Source: Phaseolus vulgaris
Lineage: Eukaryota; Streptophyta; Magnoliopsida; Fabales; Fabaceae
Assembly: GCF_000499845.2 (NCBI RefSeq)
Contig: NC_023749.2
Location: 32,713,837-32,777,836, forward strand
Direction of reading: 5' to 3'
DNA length: 64,000 bases
A program made the position numbers and the translations under genes. Under the pieces are notes generated by a model that had not been told where the DNA came from, made no database searches, and worked only from the letters and a program-made list of their open reading frames with translations. Below are positions 21,472 through 31,050 of the stretch, piece by piece (within the stretch, counting starts at the first letter, position 1; each line of letters opens with the position of its first letter).

Positions 21472-22361
21472 TGTACCGCCCTGGTAGTCGGAAGTGATGA
21501 CGTGGCATCAAGCTATTGTATAGGCGTGTTGAGAGGACGCCAGGTTAGCAAAAGAGAAGGAGGTCGGGGGGCTCGTGTAGTCGCCAGTTATTAAGTTGGC
21601 GTGCTCCGATCTCCATCACACCAATACCGGCGGTCACCAAGTTGAAGATGAAGTCGCCAGATGTAAACCCAGGCGACCAAGTGATCAGAGATCGCCAAAG
21701 AAAGGACATCGCCGAAGATGAAGGCAGATAGCCATTTCCCAGCTGACCAGAGGATGAGGTCGGGGGGCAGCTTGTTTGAGCATACATGGTGAAACAGGTG
21801 ATGCAGATGATGAAGGCGGCCGGCGAGACCACAGGGAAGGTGTGTACGAAGGCACCCTAGCTCGCCAATCCAGTAGAGATCGCACTCCAGGACAACTATG
21901 CATTGGGTAGTACCATGCATAAGTAACTTAGCCAAATGAGAGTCAGAAGCAGCGCCCAAGTCAAGGAGGCTCCAGATGATGGCACGTGTACAGTTGGATG
22001 CGAGCCACGTGTCCAGGTCTGTAACTGCCAGGAGAGAGAAAGTGTCCAGGTATATAAGGGTTTCCCAACGAACTTCTGAGGTACGCACGTTCAGATTGTC
22101 TTCTTTACGCTTGCGAGTTCTAGAGTATACTGAGAGAGAACTGGTTCACGGTTCCTTGAGAGTTCTTGAGTGTTACTCTTAGTATTTGGTGGTTCGGTCA
22201 CTGACTTGGGCGTTGGAGTGCGATCGGCCGCAGCGGCGCCGCTCTGTTCTTTTGCAGGTTCTTGAGGTGGATCGTGACGAAGGACGGAGGTTGACGCGGT
22301 GCACACGTCGATCCAAGTTTGACAAGGCAAGTTCCAACGTTTTGGTCAACAGGCAGGATCA
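21472..22361 (+). mobile_element. 3' LTR (890 bp)
   Basis: Same termini and length as the 5' LTR, about 99.2% identical by eye (seven differences). All seven are transitions with A or T here, as expected if this copy collected methylcytosine deaminations after insertion. Confidence 0.95.
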
Positions 22362-22970
22362 AAAGTTATCAAACCAATAGAACAAGAGTCCTTGGAGCAG
22401 AACTGTTTCTTCATTTGTATCAAAATTGTGACTCACGTTGGTATATATGTATCGAGTTAAATTTTTCAATGATGCTGTTGTAAGTATATATTAAAACAAA
22501 AAAAGCCATATGTACAAATCTGTCTCTTCTAATCTATTTGTATCTTCATCAGCAAAATTTTCAGATCATTCAAAGTCACATCTCGCACTTCTTCCACTTG
22601 TTATTAATCAATTTATCCAATTTATACATATCATAACCACAACACAAGGAAGCTAAATAGAAATCCAGAAAGAGAGCGGCAATTGAATTCCGTGTGAAAG
22701 AATTTTTACTCAGTTCAATTATGCATAGCGGTATATGTATCATTGGCATAGTATTGGTAATCAACCAAGTAAATATAAGCTATACGAAATATGAATTTGT
22801 GATTCTAAATGTTTGTCCATAGAAAGGAATATGTTTACATGTTGATCGATTTCATGGCATATAAACAAAAGAATTATACAATTTGATTTTTTCATTCTGT
22901 TCTATTCCCTATTTCTCGAGAAAGGGAAAAAGGTTTACAAGCTGAGGAGATGCCTATTCTACAAAATTTC
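22362..22970. other. Spacer between the retrotransposon and the third SAUR
   Basis: AT-rich sequence with no recognisable gene. The last 70 bp (a CTCGAGAAAGGG-containing stretch) resemble the 3' flanks of the other SAURs, so they are probably 3' UTR of the minus-strand SAUR. Confidence 0.5.
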
Positions 22971-22971
22971 T

Positions 22972-22995
22972 CCACTAATCTATGTCAGTCTTCAA
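22972..22995 (-). promoter_or_regulatory. DST-like element in a SAUR 3' UTR
   Basis: The minus strand reads GAAGACTGACATAGATTAGTGG after the stop codon. The central ATAGATTA block is intact. The outer blocks are GAA for GGA and GTG for GTA, so it is a degenerate copy. Confidence 0.5.
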
Positions 22996-23010
22996 GAGTG
23001 AAATATATTG

Positions 23011-23283
23011 TCAATTCAAGAAAGAAGTTATACGTTGGAAGACGTCTTCGGTGCAAGGAATTGTGAGGCCACCCATGGGATGATCATATCCAAATTCATC
23101 TTCAGCCTGACTCAACAAACCTTGAAATGAAGGTTGGTTCAAGTATGATATGGAAATCACAAACCGCTTTTGTTTCTCTCCAACATACACTGCAAGATAG
23201 CCCTTTGGGACTGCAGAAGATTTTGAAGCTGCTTGGCTAGCTGTGAATGATGCTCGTCGAATAGCAGGTAATCGGAAACCCAT
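23011..23283 (-). CDS. SAUR family protein (small auxin-up RNA), 90 aa
   Basis: The intact intronless frame reads [80 protein letters not shown] and SFLN. It is a close paralogue of the SAUR genes at 8.1 and 9.3 kb with the same expected role in auxin-driven cell expansion. A TATA box (TATATATAC, minus strand, 23,398-23,406) is about 115 bp upstream. No TGTCTC or GGTCCCAT was found in the 300 bp upstream, unlike the 9330 copy, so its auxin control may differ. Confidence 0.95.
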   Translation of the reverse strand: MGFRLPAIRRASFTASQAASKSSAVPKGYLAVYVGEKQKRFVISISYLNQPSFQGLLSQAEDEFGYDHPMGGLTIPCTEDVFQRITSFLN

Positions 23284-23398
23284 TTTTTGTGCTTGATTGA
23301 ATGAAGTAGAAGAATCTCAAATCTGGAAGGAAGGAATCCAAGTGTTGAAGCTTGAGGGTTGCAATGGCATGTGTTGTTTGTGAAGACAAGGGATAATG

Positions 23399-23406
23399 TA
23401 TATATA
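23399..23406 (-). promoter_or_regulatory. TATA box of the third SAUR
   Basis: TATATATA on the minus strand, about 115 bp before the ATG, the same distance as in the other two SAUR genes. Confidence 0.6.
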
Positions 23407-24072
23407 GTTTTTAAGATTGTGTGGGAAGGAAACCCAAATCCCTGAGAGGAATAGTGTTAAAGGATAGAGGGCATACGGATGAGATATCACACGGTGTGGT
23501 CTTCAGTGCCTCTATCAAGGATAGAGTTGTTGGACGTGTGAAAACCCCACCTTATTAAACAATGACCAACATAAAAGTCTCCACATGTAACAAAACTGAA
23601 TCCTAACTTTTGTTCATTCATTCATCGGTATTCCATAATTTTATAGACATGCTGTAAACATGTTTTCTCACATTATGTTGATTGAAGCTGGAATGTATTT
23701 TGTTGGTGATGAATTTTAGAGCAAGGGGTAACGAAATATCTAGATAATTCTATATGTTTCTGATGTTGGAGGAATGCATCTCTTATACTTCAAGCAATTT
23801 AAATACACTGAAGCAACATATAATACATCTTTCTATACATGGAATCAGGAGTTGTTACTGATAATAGAAAACAAAAGGCAAAATAGAAGACATTTGTAGT
23901 TACTGCAATGTTGCATGTCATGAAAGTTTATTAGGAAAAATACAAGAGTGGAGGAAAAAGAATCAAGAGATTATGTACATGCATGTGTAAAAGAATAAGC
24001 TGCCATGGAGGGGTTTAACCACCTATATATGGATGTCAATTGGTAGGGTAAGTATGTACACATGTTTCTGAT

Positions 24073-24120
24073 TCAAGAATTCTCAGGCTCCGGAGGCTTG
24101 CCAAAGATCGCATACTGGTT
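24073..24120 (-). other. Possible orphan C-terminal coding remnant
   Basis: On the minus strand a stretch after a possible CCAG acceptor reads YAIFGKPPEPENS and a stop. The composition is protein-like and higher in GC than the surrounding AT-rich spacer, but it is only about 14 codons and I do not recognise it. It could be the last exon of a gene whose body was lost when the neighbouring retrotransposon landed, or chance. Confidence 0.25.
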
Positions 24121-24199
24121 TAGGATTTTAATCATTATGTACTTAGATTGAGAATGAAGCAATATATTGATACACAAGGAAGCAATCTATAATTGTCTT

Positions 24200-24931
24200 T
24201 GCACTGGTCAGACCTCGGACATCGGCTTCGGAGAGGTCGACATCAGATGTCGACATCGGACCTCGGTGGTTCGACAATAATAATGGGCCACGTAAGCTGG
24301 GTCCCACAAATAGTATGAGTTAACATGAGTTAATACCCAGATACGAGAAAGACCTAAATCACGAGAGGATGATGCATGGGGTGTGTATAGTACATTCGGG
24401 TATGGCACAAGCAAGTGTTCTCTGGGGGCGCATAAGGGTTAGGGTTTCCAAGGAAAGACTGCATGCATGGCACGTGAATAATTCGTCCACATAACAGATG
24501 GCGCCGCAGCGCTGGTACATGAGTTGGTACCCTGACGACCATACTGTTAGAGATTTTGCACTCCAGAAGAGGCAAGTCTTGTGTTGTGGCTACGCTAAGC
24601 TTGTGCAATACGTCACAGGATGCCTCAACAATAACCCTAATTCCACTAAAGGAAAGATCCTCGTGGGACAGGGAGTTGACCTAGATATAACCTATATAAA
24701 GGGTGGTAAGAACCCTAGAAAAGGTATGCCGTTTCTAAGACTAAAATTGCTTTACATACTTTACTGTTTCTTAGCCAAGTACTGACTTGATCGTCAGAGT
24801 GCAATCAACAGGTAGGGCCCCCTCTATTTAAACAGAGCCACTATCAGCTACCCAAAGAGAGAGCGAAAACCCCCAGGAGATAGGAGAAACCACCATCTGC
24901 CTTTGAAGTCAACAACGACTGAGAAACCACC
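24200..24931 (+). mobile_element. 5' LTR of the old Tat-type element
   Basis: From 24,373 (TGCATGGGGTG) the sequence is repeated at 41,100-41,660. Upstream, TGCACTGGTCAGACC at 24,200 resembles the TGTACTGGACAGGA terminus of the related LTR at 5582 and is my best guess for the true start. It contains TATATAAAGGG near 24,691 and ends in ACCACCA just before the primer site TTTGGCGCCCACTGTAGGGC. Confidence 0.7.
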
Positions 24932-26389
24932 ATTTGGCGCCCACTGTAGGGCCCGATAAAACTAGGTCCCATCCACAATCGTGTTAAGAGCCATCTAGCG
25001 ACATGAGGAACACGAGGCAAGGTGCATCTGCACTAGAAGGAGGAGACAACGTCTCCAAGCAACAACTCATGGAGACCATTCATGCTCTCTAGCAGACCGT
25101 GGCGGCGTCCAAAGCTGATTAGGACAGGATTCTTGCTGAAGTGCGAGCCGAGCAGGGGGCTAGCCAGAACCGCTACCAAAACGACTTGGCAGCGGCGCAC
25201 GCGGCCAACGAAGAACTACACAGAGATTTGCAGCGCATGGGTGAGCGCACAACTAGTGAGGAACCCCGCCTGTACCAGTTAGGGCTCGCCCCATGCCGTT
25301 CTCACAGGAAATTATGGACACTGTGATACCAGCCAGCTTCTTAGGTCCAAAGATCACCTTCACAAGTGTAGAGGACCCAGAAGCCCACATCACAACTTTC
25401 CACACTCAGATGATGGTCTCGGGAGGCACCAACGCTATGCATTGCAAGCTGTTTATGAGCACGTTCTCAAGCACAACGTTGGACTGGTTGGTCAGTCTCC
25501 CTAATGGACAAATCACTTTTTTTCGACCAGTTTTGAACATTATTCAGAGAACAATACATCGTCAACCAGGCTCCCCCTCTTGTCTCTTACGATCTCTTTG
25601 ACGTAAAACAGTACCAGGGAGAGCCCTTGAAGGATTTCTTGAACAGGTTTGGGACATTGGTGGTGAAGCTGCACACCAAAGACGAAGATATGACAGTACA
25701 CACCTTCAGACGAGGGATGCTGCCAGGACCTTTCAGTGAATCACTGATAAGGTGCCGCCCAAAGACGTTTAGTGAGATCCGCCACAGAGCTGTCCCCCAC
25801 ATCGTTGCAGAGGAAGAGGTCACAGAGAAGCGCGAAAGCATCGGCCCAGTCTGACCTCGGGGAACCAGCTGTCCTCAACCCTTGAGGGTACATGAGGCCA
25901 CGAAAGATAAGAAAGCCCTAGGTAAACAACCGCCATATGAAGGAAAGAAGCCTCAAACAAGGGCACGGGCGAAGGAGAACGCCCCCACTAGGAAAAATTT
26001 TTGGATGGACCTCAAAGAACTGATTGCTATCCCTAACGTGGCAGACAGGCTGAAGTCTCCACCAAAGACTTGTTGAAGATGGATGCTTCCCTTCAAGACA
26101 AAGTGTTTGATGAAGCCAAATGTGTATTTTACCCTGGTGTTTGTATTTGCTTTGAGGACGTCTTAGGTATAGATTAGAGGTTGTTTAAAGTGGGCTTTTT
26201 GATGGACAACCCACCTCTCAACCCTTGACCATGTGATAAGATCAAGCACAAGTTTTTCTGAAAATGTTTTTCACATGTTTTGTAAAAATATCCTTTACTG
26301 CATAGAATATCCTTAACAAGATTCAGTACTATCGAAGTTGTGTAAGGGATCCATCCCTAAGTGTGAACAGGTTCCATGCAGGTAACCTG

Positions 26390-29116
26390 AATTTAACCCC
26401 AAGATTAATTACCTATATCATTCCTAGAGGCACGAACCATGTTGTGTTGCATGAGGAAGATTTAATCCTACTATATTGCATTATGAATCTGATAAAAGTT
26501 AACTGGGTTTACATTATAATGAAACACATGCTGAAATCCAAAAGGTTAGCTGATTCTTGATTTCCTTATGCTATCCTTGTTTCAAAATTGATTGACTATT
26601 TTGGTGTTGATACTTCTAATGAGAGGAACGAGACTTTCAAAGCTGTGAGTGAGATTGACAATGCCACTCTCATTAAGATGGGATTTCACAAAGTAGAAGG
26701 CTGCTGGGTGTTTCACAAAAGCAGGACTCACAGAGAGGAATGTGGAGCCTGAAATCTAAACAATGAAGAAGGAGATGATGTTGTTGCTATGGAAGATGAT
26801 ATTGTTCAAGCTACAGAATAGTCTTGCTATGAAGTCCATCACTCACACAAAGGAGAGTCACCTGTTGATCGTGCTAGGAGTCAAAAAATGAGTTCCCCAT
26901 CTACAGAATTTAGAGGAGATTCACCTGCACCACAGTCAATGAATGAAGAAAATAAGGTACTCAATGAAAAAGAAGGCACACAAAAGATACCTAAAGAAAA
27001 GCACTAGAGTAGATGAAGAAAACAAAAACAGAGCTACTGGAAAATATTTTTATGCAAACTGTGCGTGATGTTCACTGATTTAACTGGAACGATATAAAGA
27101 GAACTGGATTATGAAATTTTAACCACAGAAACTTCAAGATCTTAGCTCAACAATGGCACTGGAATTACTAAAAAACAGTAAGCCAATTAATTGAGATAAA
27201 TATTTCAAAATCGCTGCCAGATTACTGTATTTTTTTCGGCAGAATTGTACACTTTTTGTATTTTATTTATCATTTTTTGTGTACTTGGAATTTTTGAGTA
27301 CTTCTTTTTTCTAATATTTTATAACACTTTAAATAACACAAATCCAGAATTTCAGAAATTTCCAGTGAGTAAATCAATTGCAATAAATCGAAATAGTAAG
27401 CACATTTTCAGAAAAACAGAGGAATCCTAACAGGAATGAAAAACAGTATTAAGAACTAGCAAAGACATAATGGAAAATGATGTATAGGAACTTGTATAGA
27501 TCTAAAATACATGTATGAACTCAATTCTAAAACAGAAAATGCACAAAGGATGAAATATCAAATTCAGAAAACTGTATTACACCAAAGCAAGAAACAAAAA
27601 ATTCAATAAAAGTACTACAAGAAGTGATGACATTCATGGAAAAACATGACTATTGACAAAACTTGTATGGATTCAAAAAGGAAAAGACACAAACACATGA
27701 TAGGCAAAATTAAGAAAACAGCAATAAAACTCAAAATAAGCCTAAAAACAAAAAGGTAAACAGCAAGAATTAAAGAGCTCTTGAATTAAAGTGCAACACA
27801 ACTCAAAAATTAAACTAGAACACACCTAAACTCTAGATACCACATGATATGAATCCAATAGCAAAGAAGAGATGATTCTTTGACATTCTATGGACTCAAC
27901 TTGAGTTGGAGATAGCTTAGGCACTTTTAATTAGAATTGGATCAAGGTTCTATGTTTCAAGAACTCACCAAGACTTGCACCACACCAAACTCATATGGAG
28001 GAGCCATCTATTGTCAATTGAACCGAACAAATTGAATAAAAAGGCAAAAGCACCGAACATAATGCACAAGAACAGAAATGCACCGAACAATTAAGCTAGA
28101 ATTGAAGAAGAAACAATTATAAACAGCCAAAGAACTATGAACCGAAGCAAAGCTGGAAAATAGACAAAAATACTGAACCAACAAGGAAGCTAAACATGTT
28201 TTGGAGTTTCATATGAACATGTAGATGAAAGGAAGAAGAACTTATGGAGATGGATGCTTTGGTTTGATGATCACGCCACTTAGAGGATGAAGACTCCAAG
28301 ATGAGTGAGCTAGTGCCGCCACTTGAGGGAACCAAAAGCTCTCAAGATAAGACAAGTGAAGGAGAAGACAAGTTGTCACAAATTCTCTCTCAAATTGAGT
28401 AGAGTTTCTCTATTACAAATTTCCAATCTGAATTTTACAAGAGCCCACACCTTTATTTATAGTGTGAGGGTGCTGGAAAATAGGTGGGAAATTTCAAATA
28501 AAACTCATTTGAAATTCCCACCAAAAACAAGTCACATGGGAGGTGTGATCTTTTTCTACTATGACACCTCCTAAAAACTACACCTACACCACTCTCCTAA
28601 GTCACATGGACAATGTGACTTTCTTTTACATATTCACACTCCTTTATTTAATAACCACACCTCCTAAAACTATACAAGAGTATTTCAAAGCTTGGCCTTG
28701 CCCCTCATGGGATGGACTTGGGCTTTTTGGGCTTTGGCCTTCTTGGGCTTGGGCTTGGGCTTTGGGCTTGGGCCTCATCTTTATTTTATGTCTTCTTTTA
28801 ATTTTGAGAAGACTAGAAGGAAGAACTTCAAATGTGAGGGTGGATGTCCTCTTCCTCCATTAATAAAAGCCTCCTTTATTTGATTCTCATCAAAGATGCT
28901 GCTGCAACTCCCCACAATGTTCTTGTTGCCTATCAAGCTCCAGAATACAGAGGTGAACCTATGTCGATGTTTGAGAGGTAGATTCTGTCTCGTCTCGATG
29001 TCATGTCAGAAGAACAAAAAGTCTATTTCGAGAAAACTCAAGCCAGGTTGCAACGTCTTGATGATCAGATTGAGGGTGTTCAGGTGCAGTTGGCAGAACT
29101 GTACTACAAGGATTAG
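26390..29116 (+). pseudogene. env-like frame of the SIRE-type element, broken and interrupted
   Basis: The first part (26,345-26,760) reads GNLNLTPRLITYIIPRGTNH, EEDLILLYCIMNLIKVNW and, after a stop, KLIDYFGVDTSNE, a pattern known from the extra 3' ORF of SIRE elements and related plant 'transposon protein' domains. The last part (28,893-29,116) encodes a coiled coil (SRLDVMSEEQKVYFEKTQAR and LQRLDDQIEGVQVQLAELYY) and a stop. Between them lies an LTR-plus-leader insertion. In-frame stops occur in both parts, so it is not functional. Confidence 0.72.
26960..28892 (-). mobile_element. LTR plus leader of a minus-strand LTR retrotransposon, truncated
   Basis: On the minus strand an LTR of 1,048 bp (28,892-27,845) starts TGATGAGAATC and ends ATTCATATCA. 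A primer site of the initiator-Met tRNA kind (TGGTATCTAGAG, consensus TGGTATCAGAGC) and an AT-rich leader follow, which resembles the leader of the element at 47,680-53,673. Body and 3' LTR are missing. The lower boundary, inside the SIRE env-like frame, is approximate. Confidence 0.75.
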
Positions 29117-29451
29117 AAGTGCCTTGTTTCTATGCTTATCTTTCTCCTAGTTTATGTTTTTGCATTCTGTTTCTGTTGAACAATTTGTAATGTTTTCTGG
29201 ATTGTTATCTTTGATTGTTATCTGGATTTATATTTCTCCATGCATTTTGATGAATCCAAAGGGGGAGAAAAATAGCTCACCATGCTAGGTAAAGTTAGGT
29301 GATACAGGGAGTTACACTCTGTGCCTTAAAACTGGTTTATGTTATGATTAGTTTCAACTTTTGTAGTTTGGTTTTTGGTGCAGTACAGGTGTTGTTCTTT
29401 TTTCAAAGCAACTAAGCTATGAGGATTTGTCTCCATCAAAAACGGGGAGAT

Positions 29452-31050
29452 TGTTGAAGATGGATGCTGCCCTTCAAGAAAAACTGTTTGATGAAGCCAA
29501 ATGTGTATTTTACCTTGGTGTTTGTATTTGCTTTGAGGATGTCTTAGGTATAGATTAGAGGTTGTTTAAAGTGGGCTTTTTTCTGGACAACCCACCTCTC
29601 AACCCTTGACCATGTGATAAGATCAAGCACAAGTTTTTCTGAAAATGTTTTTCACATGTTTTGTAAAAATATCCTTTACTGCATAGAAAATGAATTTGTT
29701 ATTTTCTAAATGAATAGATTCTTTCTTAAACTAATGTTTTGATTAAGTGTTTTTGAAAATCATGTTCTATGCATCAAGTATCTTTACTCAGTCTTCATTC
29801 TATAAAAAACGACTGAGTTTCATTTGTTCAAAAGTTCTAGTTATCGTTTTGAAAATGAATTTGTTCTTCCTTATATGAATAGATTCTTCTTAGTCTGGTG
29901 CCATGGTTCTTGAAAGGTTTTCACAACTTTATCTTTGCACCAAGGAGTTTGACTAAGTCTCATACAACTAATAAATCTCTCACTGCTCTCGAAAATAAAT
30001 CTGTTCATTATATTTTCAATCTGTTCTTTTTATAATTGCTTTAACTGTTTTTTAAAATTCTGTTATAAAATGTTTCTTATAAAAGGAGAGTTGATTCTGA
30101 CTTGAAAGTAACGTTGAGAAAACAAGTTTTATAACAGAGATTGAGGAGTTTTCCATTGAATAAGCACGAGTTCTTAAAAGTTTTTCAAAAACCAGAAACT
30201 ATGCTTGTTCTTGCTTGGTTCTAAGGCTTGGTTGGAGGTGCTGTCATTGTGTGCAATCTGTTCTACTGGTCTAAGACATATTTATGCACTCTCATACTAG
30301 GTGTATTCATTTCATATTTTAATTCTTTGTAAAGTGTAATTGTAAGATTCTTCTTGATAGGGTTTCTTGAAGAGTTGTGTGTGCTGGAATAGTGTTTTTC
30401 AACAAGGTGTGCCAAGTTCTTGTAGGGTTCAAGAACAGTGGCTGTGTAAGTGTTTTTGATTCGTGTTGTTAGTGGATTTCACCTTGAATTAGGTGAGACT
30501 GGATGTAGCTCATTTGAGTGAATCAATATAATTGCTTTGTGTTCAATCTCTCTTCATCCCTGCACTCTTTTACTAGTTTGTCTGTTAAACTGTCAAAAAT
30601 TAAATATGTTCAATTAAAAATAAATTTGTTCTTTCTGGGCTGGTTCATGCTGTTCTTGATTGCTGGAAAATCTGTTTGATTCCTTTAAAAGTGTATGTGC
30701 TGTTGAACATAATTGGAAATAACTGATCTGTGGAAGTTCACTCAATTAATTGTCAAGTTTTAATCAAACGTTTGTCACTTGATTTAAAAGTTGAGGTTTA
30801 TTGATTCTGCTATCACAATTCTCTATAAAAATTAATGTGAACGTAGCTTGCCAATCAATCTACTTAATATAAAAAATCACTTAACTGATATAACTGTTTT
30901 AATACAAAAGCAGTATAAAAATAAATTTGTTCATTGTCAAATAAATCGATTTATTTTTTCTTTGACCTATGATAAATCTGATTCTGTTTAAATTTTTTAA
31001 AAGCTCAATTAACCCCCCTTTCTTGAACTTTGACACTATTGAACCCAACA
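29452..31050 (+). mobile_element. 3' LTR of the SIRE-like element
   Basis: Starts TGTTGAAGATGGATGCTGCC directly after the purine tract and ends in CCCAACA. Its first 250 bp match the remaining 5' LTR at 26,071-26,326 with a few differences. The LTR has several short 'gaaaatgaatttgttcTT'-like repeats. Confidence 0.88.

Larger units (their letters stand above)
10111..22361 (+). mobile_element. Near-complete Tat/Retand-type Ty3/gypsy retrotransposon, 12.25 kb
   Basis: Two equal 890-bp LTRs bound an internal region with primer-binding site, gag-pol, a tandem-repeat block, an antisense spliced gene and a polypurine tract, in that order. Pol contains two RNase H domains before integrase, a mark of the Tat lineage; an antisense gene between pol and the 3' LTR is known from Retand/Grande-like members. 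It sits inside a SAUR cluster (copies at 8-9.6 kb and 23 kb). The 5-bp target duplication expected of an intact insertion is not present: left flank ends TAATA, right flank begins AAAGT. Confidence 0.95.
26071..31050 (+). mobile_element. SIRE-like Ty1/copia element, internally deleted, target duplication AGACT
   Basis: The insertion begins TGTTGAAGATGG and ends GAACCCAACA, with AGACT at 26,066-26,070 and 31,051-31,055, and interrupts gag of the host element cleanly. About 255 bp of the 5' LTR remain before a deletion that removes gag-pol; what follows is the env-like region, a purine tract (AAAACGGGGAGAT) and a complete 3' LTR. The LTR termini and env-like frame are typical of the SIRE/Maximus group. 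Confidence 0.9.

Noticed and set aside
24498..24785. 95-codon frame repeated at 41,237-41,515
   Set aside because: It spans the promoter part of the two LTRs of the old Tat-type element and has no recognisable domain. The similarity reflects LTR duplication.
28692..28883. 63-codon Leu/Gly/Trp-rich frame (membrane-like)
   Set aside because: Caused by the TTGGGCTTTGGGC tandem repeat in an LTR; the same repeat occurs in the related LTR at 37.8 kb.
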